Assembly: GCF_002797555.1 (NCBI RefSeq)
Contig: NZ_PGFA01000001.1
Location: 682,001 to 746,000 of the forward strand
Direction of reading: 5' to 3'
Length of the DNA stretch: 64,000 nt
Source of the DNA: Hymenobacter chitinivorans DSM 11115
Lineage (GTDB): Bacteria > Bacteroidota > Bacteroidia > Cytophagales > Hymenobacteraceae
Part shown: in pieces, positions 34,496 to 42,888 of the stretch
Layout of the letters: each line of letters starts with the position of its first letter
How positions within the stretch are numbered: the stretch's first letter is position 1
Translations under genes and position numbers: made by a program
The notes under the pieces: generated by a model
What the model was told of the DNA's origin: nothing
Database searches by the model: none
Seen by the model: the letters and a program-made list of their open reading frames with translations, nothing else

Positions 34496-34633
34496 AAGGT
34501 GCAAAAACGGCATTTTTTAGCGAAAAAACGAACCCCGGCTACCCCAAACCACGTTTTGGGCCAGAAATTGCCAGTGAACATACGACGGCCACTGGGCCCG
34601 TCGTTCGTATTTTTTCGCCCTGCACCCTGCCTT

Positions 34634-35296
34634 ATGAAACGATTCCTGCTTCCGCTTAGCTTTGTGGCCGTGGGCCTGAGCGCTACCGCGCTAGAGGCCA
34701 CGGCCCAGCAAAAATCCACCCCGGCCAAGCAGCCCACCGCTTCCACGCCCACGGCCATCGAGCGAGACCTGGACGTGTTCAGCGACTGGGTCAACGACAA
34801 GCTGGACCGCGCCGAAGTGGGCGTACGCCGCGAATTGCCCCGCATCAAGGAAGATTTCGACCGGCAGAGCAAGCGCCTCGACCGGGCCGTGGATAGCCTC
34901 TCGAGCCAGGGCAAACGCGAATACAATACCCAGAAAAAGCGCTACCAAAATTGGGAGTCCAAGCAGGATAGTCTGGATGCCGCCGCTCGCCAGCCCGAAA
35001 CGGCCAGTGCCGCCCAGCGCCGCCTGCTCAATGAAACGGTGACCATCAGCCGGGCCCGGGCCAATGAGCTGCCCGAACTCTACCTGCACCTGGTGGAAAA
35101 TACCCGGGAGCAGCGCAAAACCTGGTCCCCGGCTGACTGGAGCGCCGCTAGTGCTGTGCTCGAACGACTGAATGCCCGCTACGAGCAGGTGCGCGAGCAG
35201 CTGCCCCTGGAGGAGCGGGTGCGGATTCGGTCATTGCAGGCCGAGTTTCGCACCCTGGAAAAAGCCCGGGACGTGAAAGACATTATGAAAGAGTAA
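34634..35296 (+). CDS. Secreted coiled-coil hypothetical protein
   Basis: Protein of 220 aa with a signal peptide (MKRFLLPLSFVAVGLSA, cleavage near ATAQQ). After a Thr/Pro-rich linker the rest is almost all charged helix: DLDVFSDWVNDKLDRAEVGV and KEDFDRQSKRLDRAVDSL, then ending in LEKARDVKDIMKE. It looks like an elongated periplasmic coiled coil. No family is recognised. A strong bidirectional terminator follows directly. Confidence 0.7.
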   Translation: MKRFLLPLSFVAVGLSATALEATAQQKSTPAKQPTASTPTAIERDLDVFSDWVNDKLDRAEVGVRRELPRIKEDFDRQSKRLDRAVDSLSSQGKREYNTQKKRYQNWESKQDSLDAAARQPETASAAQRRLLNETVTISRARANELPELYLHLVENTREQRKTWSPADWSAASAVLERLNARYEQVREQLPLEERVRIRSLQAEFRTLEKARDVKDIMKE

Positions 35297-35302
35297 GCTT
35301 GC

Positions 35303-35359
35303 CCGCCTAAAAAAAGCAGCGGCGCCCTTTTCCGGGGCGCCGCTGCTTTTTTTAGGCGG
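35303..35359. terminator. Bidirectional terminator, 25-bp stem
   Basis: Bases 35303-35327 pair perfectly with 35335-35359 around a 7-base loop. A-run and T-run lie inside the stem, so it can serve both the coiled-coil gene (+) and the STAS-like gene (-), whose stop codon (35352-35354) is within the right arm. Confidence 0.92.
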
Positions 35360-35795
35360 CCACGTGCTGGCGGCGCAGCCACTGCCAGGCCGCGTCCACG
35401 TCGTAGAAAAGCTGAATGGGGAGCTGCTTGCCCACCCGCTCGGCAAAGTCGATACTAATAATCTGGTTCTGCATGTCGGGCGAAAACACGTAGGCAAAGG
35501 CCCGCAGCCCGGCTTGTAACGCGGCCGGCAGCCAGTCGTACTCCAGCCAAGCCAGGGCTTCCGACCATTCGCCGGTAGAGTCGGTTTTGTCGTTGAGCAG
35601 CAGTGGACAGCGGTACTGCGCCTGAATCGGACCCGCCGCGGTGGCTACTTTAATCACCTCCGGGCCGGTAATGTTGCCCGTCCAGTGGATGTAAAGTACC
35701 TGTTGCTCGGGGTACAAGCGAAACGAGGCAATGGGCTGGTCATACGCGTCGGTGACGGTTCCCAGGTCGGTGTAGAGAGTGGAAGGCGCAGGCAT
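35352..35795 (-). CDS. STAS/SpoIIAA-like hypothetical protein, second copy
   Basis: Cytosolic protein of 147 aa from ATG 35795 (MPAPSTLYTDLG). A strand ASFRLYPEQQVLYIHWTG, then GPEVIKVATAA, then PLLLNDKTDSTGEWSEAL and the end QLFYDVDAAWQWLRR give the alternation of a SpoIIAA/STAS-like domain. It resembles the protein at 8638-9057 in layout and in its C-terminal aromatic helix. Its stop codon is embedded in the terminator stem. Function unknown. Confidence 0.68.
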   Translation of the reverse strand: MPAPSTLYTDLGTVTDAYDQPIASFRLYPEQQVLYIHWTGNITGPEVIKVATAAGPIQAQYRCPLLLNDKTDSTGEWSEALAWLEYDWLPAALQAGLRAFAYVFSPDMQNQIISIDFAERVGKQLPIQLFYDVDAAWQWLRRQHVAA

Positions 35796-36016
35796 GGGCG
35801 GGCAAATCGGAAGAGCAAGAAGCAGAAGCGGCAAGCTCAACGGCCGGCCGGAACAACGTACGGGTAAAGCCCGCCGCTGGCTTTCGGCAGGTTCGCCGGG
35901 GCGCACCCGGAAGGAAAGCCAAAAAAGCACGAGCCTAGGAAGATACATTATTTTGCCCAGGAAAACTAGCATATTGCCGAGCATAGTTTGGGTGCGGTCA
36001 GTTGGCGGGTTTCCGC

Positions 36017-36024
36017 TACTTTTG
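36017..36024 (+). promoter_or_regulatory. -7 box (TACTTTTG) of the deoxynucleoside kinase gene
   Basis: TACTTTTG is an exact TAnnTTTG match 37 bp before the ATG. A TTTG at 35987-35990 is 26 bp away, longer than the usual 19-21 bp, so the -33 element is uncertain. Confidence 0.45.
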
Positions 36025-36061
36025 TAGGCTCTTTTTTCGTTTCGCTACCCGCACCCCGCTC

Positions 36062-36685
36062 ATGCATATTGCAATCGTCGGCAACATTGGCGCCGGCAAG
36101 ACCACGCTGGCAAATAAACTGGCGCATCACTTCAACTGGGAGGTTTTCCTGGAGGATGTCGACCACAATCCTTATTTGAAGGACTTCTACGATGACATGC
36201 CGCGCTGGGCGTTTCACTTGCAGGTGTACTTTCTGAACAGTCGCTTCCGCCAGACCCAGCACATCAAAAAGCTGCAGAGCGCCAGCAAAGGCGTTATTCA
36301 GGACCGCACCATCTACGAGGATGCCCACATCTTCGCGGCCAACCTGCACGAGTCGGGTTTGATGAGCGAGCGGGACCACCAGAACTACCTGGCCTTATTT
36401 GAGTCGATGATCAGCATGGTGGATGCGCCCGATCTGCTACTCTACCTGAAAGCCGATTTGCCCAAGCTTATTCAGCAGATCGACAAGCGCAACCGCGACT
36501 ACGAGAACAACATCAAGATTGAGTACCTCAAAAACCTCAACGAGCACTACGAAAAGTGGATCGGCAACTACAAGGCCGGCAAGCTGCTAATTGTGGACGT
36601 CAACAACCTCGACTACGTCAATAATCCCGAGGACCTGGGCATCATCATCGAGAAAATCAACAGCACGCTGTTTGGCCTGTTCTAG
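36062..36685 (+). CDS. Deoxynucleoside kinase
   Basis: Deoxynucleoside salvage kinase of 207 aa that phosphorylates deoxynucleosides with ATP. ATG 36062 starts directly with the P-loop: MHIAIVGNIGAGKTTLANKL. The substrate segment is DDMPRWAFHLQVYFLNSRF. The conserved DRTIYEDAHIFA (family DRS/DRT signature) is near residue 81, and the LID-type region IDKRNRDYENNIKIEYLKNL is near residue 142. Specificity among dA, dG, dC or dT cannot be told. It is monocistronic with its own promoter and terminator. Confidence 0.94.
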   Translation: MHIAIVGNIGAGKTTLANKLAHHFNWEVFLEDVDHNPYLKDFYDDMPRWAFHLQVYFLNSRFRQTQHIKKLQSASKGVIQDRTIYEDAHIFAANLHESGLMSERDHQNYLALFESMISMVDAPDLLLYLKADLPKLIQQIDKRNRDYENNIKIEYLKNLNEHYEKWIGNYKAGKLLIVDVNNLDYVNNPEDLGIIIEKINSTLFGLF

Positions 36686-36700
36686 CGCACATCAGCACAC

Positions 36701-36738
36701 AAAAAAGCCCCGCTGATGTATTCAGCGGGGCTTTTTTT
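36701..36738 (+). terminator. Terminator after the deoxynucleoside kinase
   Basis: AAAAAAGCCCCGCTGA (36701-36716) pairs with TCAGCGGGGCTTTTTT (36722-36737), loop TGTAT, T-run after it. It can also serve the convergent DUF2461 gene. Confidence 0.93.
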
Positions 36739-36780
36739 ATAACCCAGGTACGACGTCAGTAGCGGTTAATTGTTAATTGT

Positions 36781-37452
36781 TCAGCCTTCGGTCATGGCTT
36801 CGTTCAGGAACTGCACCCAGGGCTGAGCAGCCTGCCAGGCCTGTACCACGCGGTCCGGGAAGTCGGGGCGGAGCACTTCCTCGTCGGCGAAGGAGCGCCA
36901 CACGAAGAAGCTCTTGAGCCGCAGCCACTCGATGTCGGGGTCGGTGCGGTCGTAGCCTTTGGGGGCCGTGCGCAGGCTCTGGCTCATGTCGAGGCCGGCG
37001 GGGAATTCGCGCAGCAGGGCCGGGCTCTGGCGCAGGGCATGAAACGCGGCGGGGGAGTAGTGAATTTCCTGGCGAATCCGGGCCAGCTGGGCGGGTTCGG
37101 GCATCCAGCGGCCGGCGCCCACGTAGGTTTCGCCGCCGGGCTCCACGGCCACGAAGTAGCCCGCCCAGGGACTGTGCCGCCCGCCGGGCTTGAGGCCCGA
37201 GCCCATGTGGCGCTTGTAGGGCTCGTCGCTCTGCTGAAACCGGTCGTTTTTGTTGATGCGAAACATCACGTCGCCGGGCGTGAGGCCGGTCAGGCCCGGC
37301 TCGAAACGCTGGCTGCGCTGGAGCAGGTCGGCGGTGAGCTCCGTGAAAATGGCCCGGGCTTTATGGTAGTCGCCGCGGTGGGCATCCATCCAGACTTTGT
37401 GGTTGTTGGCGGCTAAGTCGCGCAGAAAAGACAGCAGGAATTCTCGATTCAT
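36781..37452 (-). CDS. DUF2461 domain protein
   Basis: Cytosolic protein of 223 aa in the DUF2461 (TIGR02453) family, whose function is not known. ATG 37452 gives the family N-terminus FLLSFLRDLAANNHKVWMDA. Conserved parts are DVMFRINKNDRFQQSDEPYK, then GYFVAVEPGGETYVGAG and EPAQLARIRQEI. The C-terminal FFVWRSFADEEV is also typical. Full length for the family. Confidence 0.92.
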   Translation of the reverse strand: MNREFLLSFLRDLAANNHKVWMDAHRGDYHKARAIFTELTADLLQRSQRFEPGLTGLTPGDVMFRINKNDRFQQSDEPYKRHMGSGLKPGGRHSPWAGYFVAVEPGGETYVGAGRWMPEPAQLARIRQEIHYSPAAFHALRQSPALLREFPAGLDMSQSLRTAPKGYDRTDPDIEWLRLKSFFVWRSFADEEVLRPDFPDRVVQAWQAAQPWVQFLNEAMTEG

Positions 37453-37533
37453 AGAATACGCTAACACGCATCAGCGCAAAAAAGCTGCCTTCGACGGGAG
37501 AAAAACCACTGAAAACGCTACCGGGCTGCCAAG

Positions 37534-37563
37534 TTGCCTGAACCCCAGATTTTTCTACCTTTG
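37534..37563 (+). promoter_or_regulatory. Promoter of the rtcB-like gene
   Basis: TTG (37534-37536), 19-bp spacer, TACCTTTG (37556-37563), an exact TAnnTTTG match. Transcription would start near 37569. This argues against translation from the ATG-type frame opening at 37534 and for the GTG at 37657. Confidence 0.62.
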
Positions 37564-37656
37564 CCCCGGCCCTTGCTGAGGCCCTACAACTCGCGCGCAT
37601 TATGCGGCTGCTTCCCGGCGCGCGTCCATTTCTTAGTATCTCCTAAAGAAGACCTC

Positions 37657-38697
37657 GTGAAAACAGTCTACTTTACGGATCGTAGCGCCGTGGAGCAGAA
37701 CGCGCTACAGTCCCTTCTCGCCTTCGAGGAAAAACCGAACATCGGGTCCATTGCCGTATTCCCCGATATCCACTTTTGCTCCGAGCGTTCTATCCCGGTA
37801 GGGGTAGCCTTTCAAACAACCGAAGTTTTTTATCCGCTGGTAACGGGCAAGGACATGGGCTGCGGAGTGGCCTACCTGCGAATTCCCCGTTCGGAAGTCT
37901 TGCGGCCCTTCGACAAAGCCCGGCACTACCGCGCCCTGGAGCGGGAGGTGCACCGCATGACGGAGGAAGGCCTGGGCGGCGGCAACCACTTTCTGGCGCT
38001 GGAAGCTTCGGCCGACTACCTCTATATCATCGTGCACACCGGCAGCCGCAACCTGGGCATTTACATGTACCAGCAAAACTGCCGCCTGTTGCAGCAGCAC
38101 AACCCCGGCCAGGACTGGCTGCCCATCGAGCGGGCCACGCCCAACTACCGGCACGAATACGAGCGGGTGCTGGGCTACGCGGCGAGCCGGCGGCGGGAAT
38201 TTGTGGAGAAAACCTACGACTTTCTGCGGCGCAACCAGTACGTGGCGGCCGGTGCCCCCGTGTTTGCCGACAGCTGCCACAACCTGCTGGAGTTTGCCGC
38301 CGGGGGCGTTATTCACCGCAAGGGCAGCACGCAGCTGCTCGGAGAAAGTGAGGTCGTCATTCCGCTGTCCATGAGTCGGGGTTCCTTGATTGTGAAGCCA
38401 AACCGCTGGAACCGGGCGCTAGAGCAGGCGCTGTGGAGCTGCGCGCACGGGGCCGGCCGCCAGTACAGCCGCACCGATACGCTGAAGTACTGGCACTCAC
38501 TCAAAAGAGCCGAGAAGGATGCCTACCGCCAGCGCTTTGCGGAGCTGCTCAACCGGCAGGGCGACTTCGACAGCAGCATCCTGCAGGAGTTCGACTTTGC
38601 CTACAAAGACTCCGCGGCATTGCTGGCCACCCAGCCCCATCTGATCCGCTGCGACGAAACCCGACCCATCGTCACGGTTAAGTTTACCGGGGTGTAG
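37657..38697 (+). CDS. RtcB family RNA ligase-like protein
   Basis: GTP- and Mn-dependent RNA ligase family, 346 aa, which seals 2',3'-cyclic phosphate or 3'-phosphate to 5'-OH ends. GTG 37657 (VKTVYFTDRS) is chosen because the promoter lies downstream of the earlier in-frame start. Metal and guanylylation residues are visible in order: GKDMGCGVAYL (Cys near residue 70), GGGNHF, VHTGSRNLG, ADSCHN, HRKGST, and the nucleotidyl-acceptor His in SCAHGAGRQYSR near residue 270. It is about 60 residues shorter than E. coli RtcB, mostly at the N-terminus. No archease, RtcA or prfH is nearby. Activity is likely, though the GSMG-type loop reads SMSRGS. Confidence 0.88.
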   Translation: MKTVYFTDRSAVEQNALQSLLAFEEKPNIGSIAVFPDIHFCSERSIPVGVAFQTTEVFYPLVTGKDMGCGVAYLRIPRSEVLRPFDKARHYRALEREVHRMTEEGLGGGNHFLALEASADYLYIIVHTGSRNLGIYMYQQNCRLLQQHNPGQDWLPIERATPNYRHEYERVLGYAASRRREFVEKTYDFLRRNQYVAAGAPVFADSCHNLLEFAAGGVIHRKGSTQLLGESEVVIPLSMSRGSLIVKPNRWNRALEQALWSCAHGAGRQYSRTDTLKYWHSLKRAEKDAYRQRFAELLNRQGDFDSSILQEFDFAYKDSAALLATQPHLIRCDETRPIVTVKFTGV

Positions 38698-38738
38698 AAG
38701 CCGGCGGCTGAAACAATTTTCGTAGCCTGCAAAAAGTA

Positions 38739-38777
38739 GAAAAGCCCCTGAAAACACTGTTCTCAGGGGCTTTTCCA
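38739..38777. terminator. Bidirectional terminator between rtcB-like and DUF547 genes
   Basis: GAAAAGCCCCTGA (38739-38751) pairs with TCAGGGGCTTTTC (38763-38775) around an 11-base loop. It lies between two convergent genes. Confidence 0.9.
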
Positions 38778-38809
38778 TATTTCGTATTTTCGATAAGGCT
38801 GCCGGTCGT

Positions 38810-39619
38810 TTACCGCTGGCGTAGGGCCTGGGTGTCGGTGCCGTGGGCGCGGTTGTTGAGCGACCAGTCGAAGGGCAGAAACTCTACCGTGGCGGTGGGC
38901 TCGATTTTGACGGCCGAGTAGCGGTTCAGGAAGGCAACGAGCTTTTCGCCTTCGCCAAACTCGGCGGCGTACCAGTCGAACAGGCTGGAGAGGCGGGCCG
39001 TGGTTGGGGCAATCTGGTTGAGAGTGGTGCGGCTCAGGAACAAGCGGCCCTGAGCGTCGAGCTGCTGGTTGAGCCGGGCGCCGTCATAAGCTTCGTTGAG
39101 CAGCGGCGGGCAGGAAGTGGCGGCCGACACCAGGGCAAAATGCACGCGGGGGTCTTTAAACTCGGGCCGCAGAATCTCTTTTTCAATGGCGTTGAGCGAA
39201 TACACCTTACCGCCCACGTTAACCGTGCCCGCCTCCCAGGCCGATTTGTAGCCCTTGAGCTCCTTAACCCGAATTTCGTTCATGCTGGCTACGGGGAAGT
39301 ACTGGAGCACGGTATAAATCGTGGCCGCGTTGTAGACGTTAATCCAGTACGCTTCTTTGTCGGCGGCCGACCAGGTGGCGGCGGGCGGCGTTTTGCGAAT
39401 GGTTTGCAGGTAGGCGTCGAGTTGGTCTTCTTCCTCCAAAAAGCCTTCGTAATCGACGAAGCCTTCGGGCGTCACGTGGCGGCGCAGCAGGTCGGTCCAG
39501 GGTGCGTGCAGCACCTGCGGCGACTTGGGGTCCTCGGCGTGCAGGCTAGCTACGGGCAGCGTACAGGCAAACCACGTCAGAAACACCACAAACCAGGTGT
39601 AAAAGGAGGACTTATTCAT
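38810..39619 (-). CDS. Secreted DUF547 protein
   Basis: Protein of 269 aa with a signal peptide (TWFVVFLTWFACTLPVAS). The DUF547 domain begins near residue 40 (WTDLLRRHVTPEGFVDYEGF). It includes KEAYWINVYNAATIYTVLQY, then LNAIEKEILRPEFKDPRVHF and the conserved LVSAATSCPPLLNEAY with Cys-Pro-Pro. The fold resembles transglutaminase-like cysteine proteins but no activity is established. A well-formed promoter with a leader of about 137 bases lies upstream. Confidence 0.92.
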   Translation of the reverse strand: MNKSSFYTWFVVFLTWFACTLPVASLHAEDPKSPQVLHAPWTDLLRRHVTPEGFVDYEGFLEEEDQLDAYLQTIRKTPPAATWSAADKEAYWINVYNAATIYTVLQYFPVASMNEIRVKELKGYKSAWEAGTVNVGGKVYSLNAIEKEILRPEFKDPRVHFALVSAATSCPPLLNEAYDGARLNQQLDAQGRLFLSRTTLNQIAPTTARLSSLFDWYAAEFGEGEKLVAFLNRYSAVKIEPTATVEFLPFDWSLNNRAHGTDTQALRQR

Positions 39620-39761
39620 GCGCAGATAGGTGTCGGGAAGACAGGTCGGGGAAGCAGCTCAAAGAACTAGCAAAAATGCAACTCAACCGTAGCCGGCCAC
39701 TGATTGGGAAATTAATGACCAATCATGGTCTATTGAATTATTTACGGTTTTAATTGATCTT

Positions 39762-39793
39762 CAAAGCTACAAGGTTTTTTAATAATGAGCAAA
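39762..39793 (-). promoter_or_regulatory. Promoter of the DUF547 gene
   Basis: On the minus strand TTTG (39793-39790), 20-bp spacer, TAGCTTTG (39769-39762): the best -33/-7 pair in the window. It lies in a locally AT-rich stretch (about 39690-39790) of the 288-bp gap; the rest of the gap has three GTAAAAA-type repeats near 39858-39900. Confidence 0.72.
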
Positions 39794-39907
39794 GCGGCCG
39801 GGTAACTTTTTGACCACCTCAATTTTAGGGCCGTTGCTCCCGAGTTTGGGGCGCTGAGTCCGTAAAAAGCGGTAATCAACCCGTAAAAACCCCGTAAAGT
39901 CCCGTTT

Positions 39908-40723
39908 CTACGTCAGCGTAGTTTGCACCAGCAGCGCGTCGCCGAGGCGCAGGGTGCCGCTGCCGGGGCCAGTCACGTTCTGCCCGAACATTACCTTGCC
40001 GTTCTGGGTGCGGTAGGGGGCCATGGTGCGCAGGGGCTCGGCGCCTTTGTGGGCCGTACCCTGGTCGATGGTCGTGACCAGGCACCGGCCGCAGGGCCGC
40101 ACGCCCTCAAAGATCAGCTCGCCGATGCGGAACTGGCCCCAGGCTTCTTCCTCGTAGGGCTGGCCGCCGCTAAACACGAGGTTGGGCCGAAACCGGTTCA
40201 TGGGCACCGCTTGGGGCAGGCGGCTATTCAGCTCATCGAGGGAGGCCTGGCCGACAAGCAGGAACGGATACGCATCGGCGAAGCTCACGTGGCCGGGCAC
40301 TGCCCCGTCGTCGGTGGCGCGCATGACCATATCCGACATATAAACCAGCTTGCAGGCGCGGCCCAGAGCCTCGCTCAGCCAGGCATCGGCTTCGGGCGTG
40401 CCGCGCCAGGCAAAGACCATATCGTCCCAGATAGTCACGAACAAAGTGCGTTCGGGCGTGGCCTCGAAAGGCACGTAGAGGGGCAGCAGTTCGGGTCGGG
40501 CCGAATGGGTAATCAGAAAGCCATTATAAGCGGGCAACACCTTGAGCAGGGCCATTTCAGCGGTTTGCCGCTGGGTCATAAACTGGTTGCGCTCGTCCAC
40601 AATCAGCCAGCGCCGGTCGTGGCGCAGGCCCCGGGGCTCTACCACGGCTTCCGTTACGCGGATGCCGCCCAGGGATTTGACAGGATAGATATACAGGTCA
40701 GCAAGGACAAGAGAAACGCTCAT
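39908..40723 (-). CDS. MOSC domain protein (mARC-like molybdenum cofactor protein)
   Basis: Protein of 271 aa with the MOSC N-terminal beta-barrel (DLYIYPVKSLGGIRVTEAVV and LRHDRRWLIVDERNQFMTQR), followed by the MOSC domain with NRFRPNLVFSG. The segment FEGVRPCGRCLVTTIDQGT contains the Cys expected to hold the sulfurated or oxo molybdenum cofactor in mARC/YcbX proteins. The last part KVMFGQNVTGPGSG fits the family. It may take part in reduction of N-hydroxylated compounds with a redox partner not seen here. TACCTTTG ends 4 bases before the ATG, which suggests leaderless translation. Confidence 0.92.
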   Translation of the reverse strand: MSVSLVLADLYIYPVKSLGGIRVTEAVVEPRGLRHDRRWLIVDERNQFMTQRQTAEMALLKVLPAYNGFLITHSARPELLPLYVPFEATPERTLFVTIWDDMVFAWRGTPEADAWLSEALGRACKLVYMSDMVMRATDDGAVPGHVSFADAYPFLLVGQASLDELNSRLPQAVPMNRFRPNLVFSGGQPYEEEAWGQFRIGELIFEGVRPCGRCLVTTIDQGTAHKGAEPLRTMAPYRTQNGKVMFGQNVTGPGSGTLRLGDALLVQTTLT

Positions 40724-40727
40724 GCCC

Positions 40728-40735
40728 CAAAGGTA
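40728..40735 (-). promoter_or_regulatory. -7 box directly before the MOSC start codon
   Basis: TACCTTTG on the minus strand (40735-40728) is separated from the ATG (40723) by GGGC only. With transcription starting 5-7 bases after the box, the mRNA would begin at or next to the A of the ATG. Confidence 0.5.
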
Positions 40736-40739
40736 GGGG

Positions 40740-41037
40740 GTTAATGTGCTCAGGTGCTAATGTGGGAGAATGCGGTAATTTTTAATGGGGAAAATGGGGT
40801 TGAATGTGGGGAATGTGGAAAATGGATATTCGTGTCCTTGCCAGGACGCAGGACGAAGCCATCCAGCCTCTGCGCAGGTAGTCATGGCCTTCTCAACGGA
40901 AAAGCCCCTTCCTGCACGCGGTAGGAAGGGGCTTTTCCGTTGAGAAGGCTGGGCACATTTCAGAGGATGGATTGTCACGGGTTACGCCTCCCAAGGACGC
41001 ATTCCTTCACATTATCGACATTCCCCCACATTAAAAT
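40740..41037. repeat. Dispersed nested-palindrome element, copy B (longest form)
   Basis: Three nested inverted layers. The outer layer is AATGTGG/TTGAATG-type words (left 40740-40829) against CACATT/CCCCACATT words (right 41001-41037). The middle layer is CCTTGCCAGGACG..GAAGCCATCC against GGATGG..ACGCCTCCCAAGGACG. The core is a perfect 27-bp stem (40887-40913 with 40923-40949) centred on AAAGCCCCTTCC. It sits between the MOSC start and the S8 protease stop, so the core could terminate the protease transcript. Confidence 0.85.
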
Positions 41038-41038
41038 C

Positions 41039-42703
41039 CTATTGTCCGGAGCTGGGGGCTTTTTGGGTTTGCTGGGTGGCTAGCTGTACGGCTTTGTAGA
41101 GGTTCACGACGCCACCGGTGCTGGAAAGCTGGGTGAAGTCAACGGTTTTCTTCTCGCCGGGTACCGGTACTTTGGTATGCACCGGCTGGGCCGACTGCAT
41201 GATGATGCGCTTCAGGTCGGAGGCGGTGAGTTGGGGGAAGTAGGACTTGAGCACGGCGGCTACCCCAGCTACCGTGGGGGCGGCCATACTGGTGCCGCTT
41301 TCGTTGCCATACTTGCTGCCGGGCATGGTGGAATAAATGCCTACGCCGGGGGCAAAGACGTCGACTTTCTTACCGTAGTTGGAGAAGTTGGCCGTCAGTT
41401 GGGCGTCATTAGTACTGCCCGAAGCGCCCACCGTAATAAAGTTGGGGTAGGCCGTGCCGCTTAGGGGCGTGGGCGCGGGGTAATGGGTCACTACGTCCAC
41501 GTTCTTCGACTCGTTGCCGGCCGCGTGCACCAGCAGTACACCCTTGGAGCCGGCGTAGCGGATGGCTTCGTCCACGGCGTCGCGGTGGGGCGAGTAGTAC
41601 TTGCCGAAGCTCATGTTGATAATCTGGGCCCCGTTGTCGACGGCGTAGCGGATGGCGTTGGCCACGTCCTTGTCGTGCTCGTCGCCGTTGGGCACGGCCC
41701 GCACGCCCATGATGCGTACCGAAGCGCCGGCCACGCCCTGCACGCCGAGGTTATTGTCGCGGTCGGCGGCAATGATACCGGCCACGTGGGTGCCGTGCAG
41801 CGCGTCGGGGCCGGTAATGTCGGGGTTGCCGTAGCTGCGGTCCTTCACGTTGTCCTCGTCGTCGCCGACGATGGCGCGGGGCTTATAATCGAGGTTGAGC
41901 GAGTAGTCGAGGTGCTTCTTGGTTTCGGTGGTGCCTTCCTGCACCTGCTTTACTACCGCATCGAGGTCGGGCAGGCCCGACGATTTGAGGCTTTCGTAGA
42001 GCTGGGCGGAAAGCTGCTCGATTTTGGGCCGGAGCTTGGCGTCGAGGCTCTGCACCGGCGGGCGGCGCAGCACGGCCGTATCCACGCGCTCCACGCCCAG
42101 CACGGCCTTGAGCTGCTCGTTGATGCTAGCGAGGTTATCGACCAGGGGCTGGTACTCCTGGTACTGCTCGGTTTCCTCTTTCACCTTGTCGGCGTAGTCC
42201 TTTTTTACCTTCTGGTACAGGTCGTACTCGGCGCGCTTGGCGGCGGGCACGGCGGTGCGGGCCTTGCCTTCGTAAAGAGGCTTGAGCTTGGCTACCAGGC
42301 GGGTTTCCTCGTAGAGGTCAATGTCCACATTACGGCCGTCTTTGCCGCCCAGGAAGTTCCAGCCGTGGATGTCGTCCACGTAGCCGTTCTTGTCGTCGTC
42401 GATGCCGTTGCCGACAATTTCCCGGGGATTTTTCCACAGCACCCGCTTCAGGTCCTCGTGGGTGGTGTCGATGCCGGCATCAATAACGGCCACGAGGACG
42501 GGCGAGGCCGTCCGGTTTTTGAGCAGCTCGTCGTAGGTGCGCTGGGTGCTGATGCCCATGACCTTGTCCTTTTGCGGGTCGAGGTGGGTCCACTGGGGCA
42601 CCGCCGGGGCCGGGGTGGCGGGGGCGGCGCTTTGGGCTACGGCAAAAGATGGCAGGAGCGCCACGCCGAGGTAGGCAAGCCAGGGGCGGGGAAATGGACG
42701 CAT
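41039..42703 (-). CDS. S8 family serine peptidase (subtilisin-like), secreted
   Basis: Secreted subtilase of 554 aa with a signal peptide (WLAYLGVALLPSFAVAQ; ATG 42703). The catalytic triad is complete: Asp near residue 75 in VAVIDAGIDTTHEDL, His near 303 in HGTHVAGIIAA and Ser near 469 in GTSMAAPTVAGVAA. Asp and His are about 228 residues apart, versus 35-40 in subtilisin, because of a mostly helical, charged insert (about 110-270). This insert contains YDLYQKVKKDYADKVKEE and is known from some Bacteroidota subtilases. After the catalytic domain only about 60 residues follow, with no T9SS sorting domain. Confidence 0.93.
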   Translation of the reverse strand: MRPFPRPWLAYLGVALLPSFAVAQSAAPATPAPAVPQWTHLDPQKDKVMGISTQRTYDELLKNRTASPVLVAVIDAGIDTTHEDLKRVLWKNPREIVGNGIDDDKNGYVDDIHGWNFLGGKDGRNVDIDLYEETRLVAKLKPLYEGKARTAVPAAKRAEYDLYQKVKKDYADKVKEETEQYQEYQPLVDNLASINEQLKAVLGVERVDTAVLRRPPVQSLDAKLRPKIEQLSAQLYESLKSSGLPDLDAVVKQVQEGTTETKKHLDYSLNLDYKPRAIVGDDEDNVKDRSYGNPDITGPDALHGTHVAGIIAADRDNNLGVQGVAGASVRIMGVRAVPNGDEHDKDVANAIRYAVDNGAQIINMSFGKYYSPHRDAVDEAIRYAGSKGVLLVHAAGNESKNVDVVTHYPAPTPLSGTAYPNFITVGASGSTNDAQLTANFSNYGKKVDVFAPGVGIYSTMPGSKYGNESGTSMAAPTVAGVAAVLKSYFPQLTASDLKRIIMQSAQPVHTKVPVPGEKKTVDFTQLSSTGGVVNLYKAVQLATQQTQKAPSSGQ

Positions 42704-42888
42704 GCAGGGAGAGTGTGGAGAAGACAATAGAGACGGAAGATAGGAAACGGACAAGGTTTGCCCGGTAAGAGTTGCGGCCCGCGCAAAAAATCCTCGGCCG
42801 CATAACCCCGATTACGCGCCGGTCCGTTCCCGGACCGCGCACATTAGCGCCCCGGTGCCCCGTCTAACCGCCTGAGGTAGATACAGCC

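Noticed and set aside
37534..37656. Longer N-terminus of the rtcB-like protein
   Set aside because: The promoter TACCTTTG lies inside this stretch and the extra residues do not look like RtcB.
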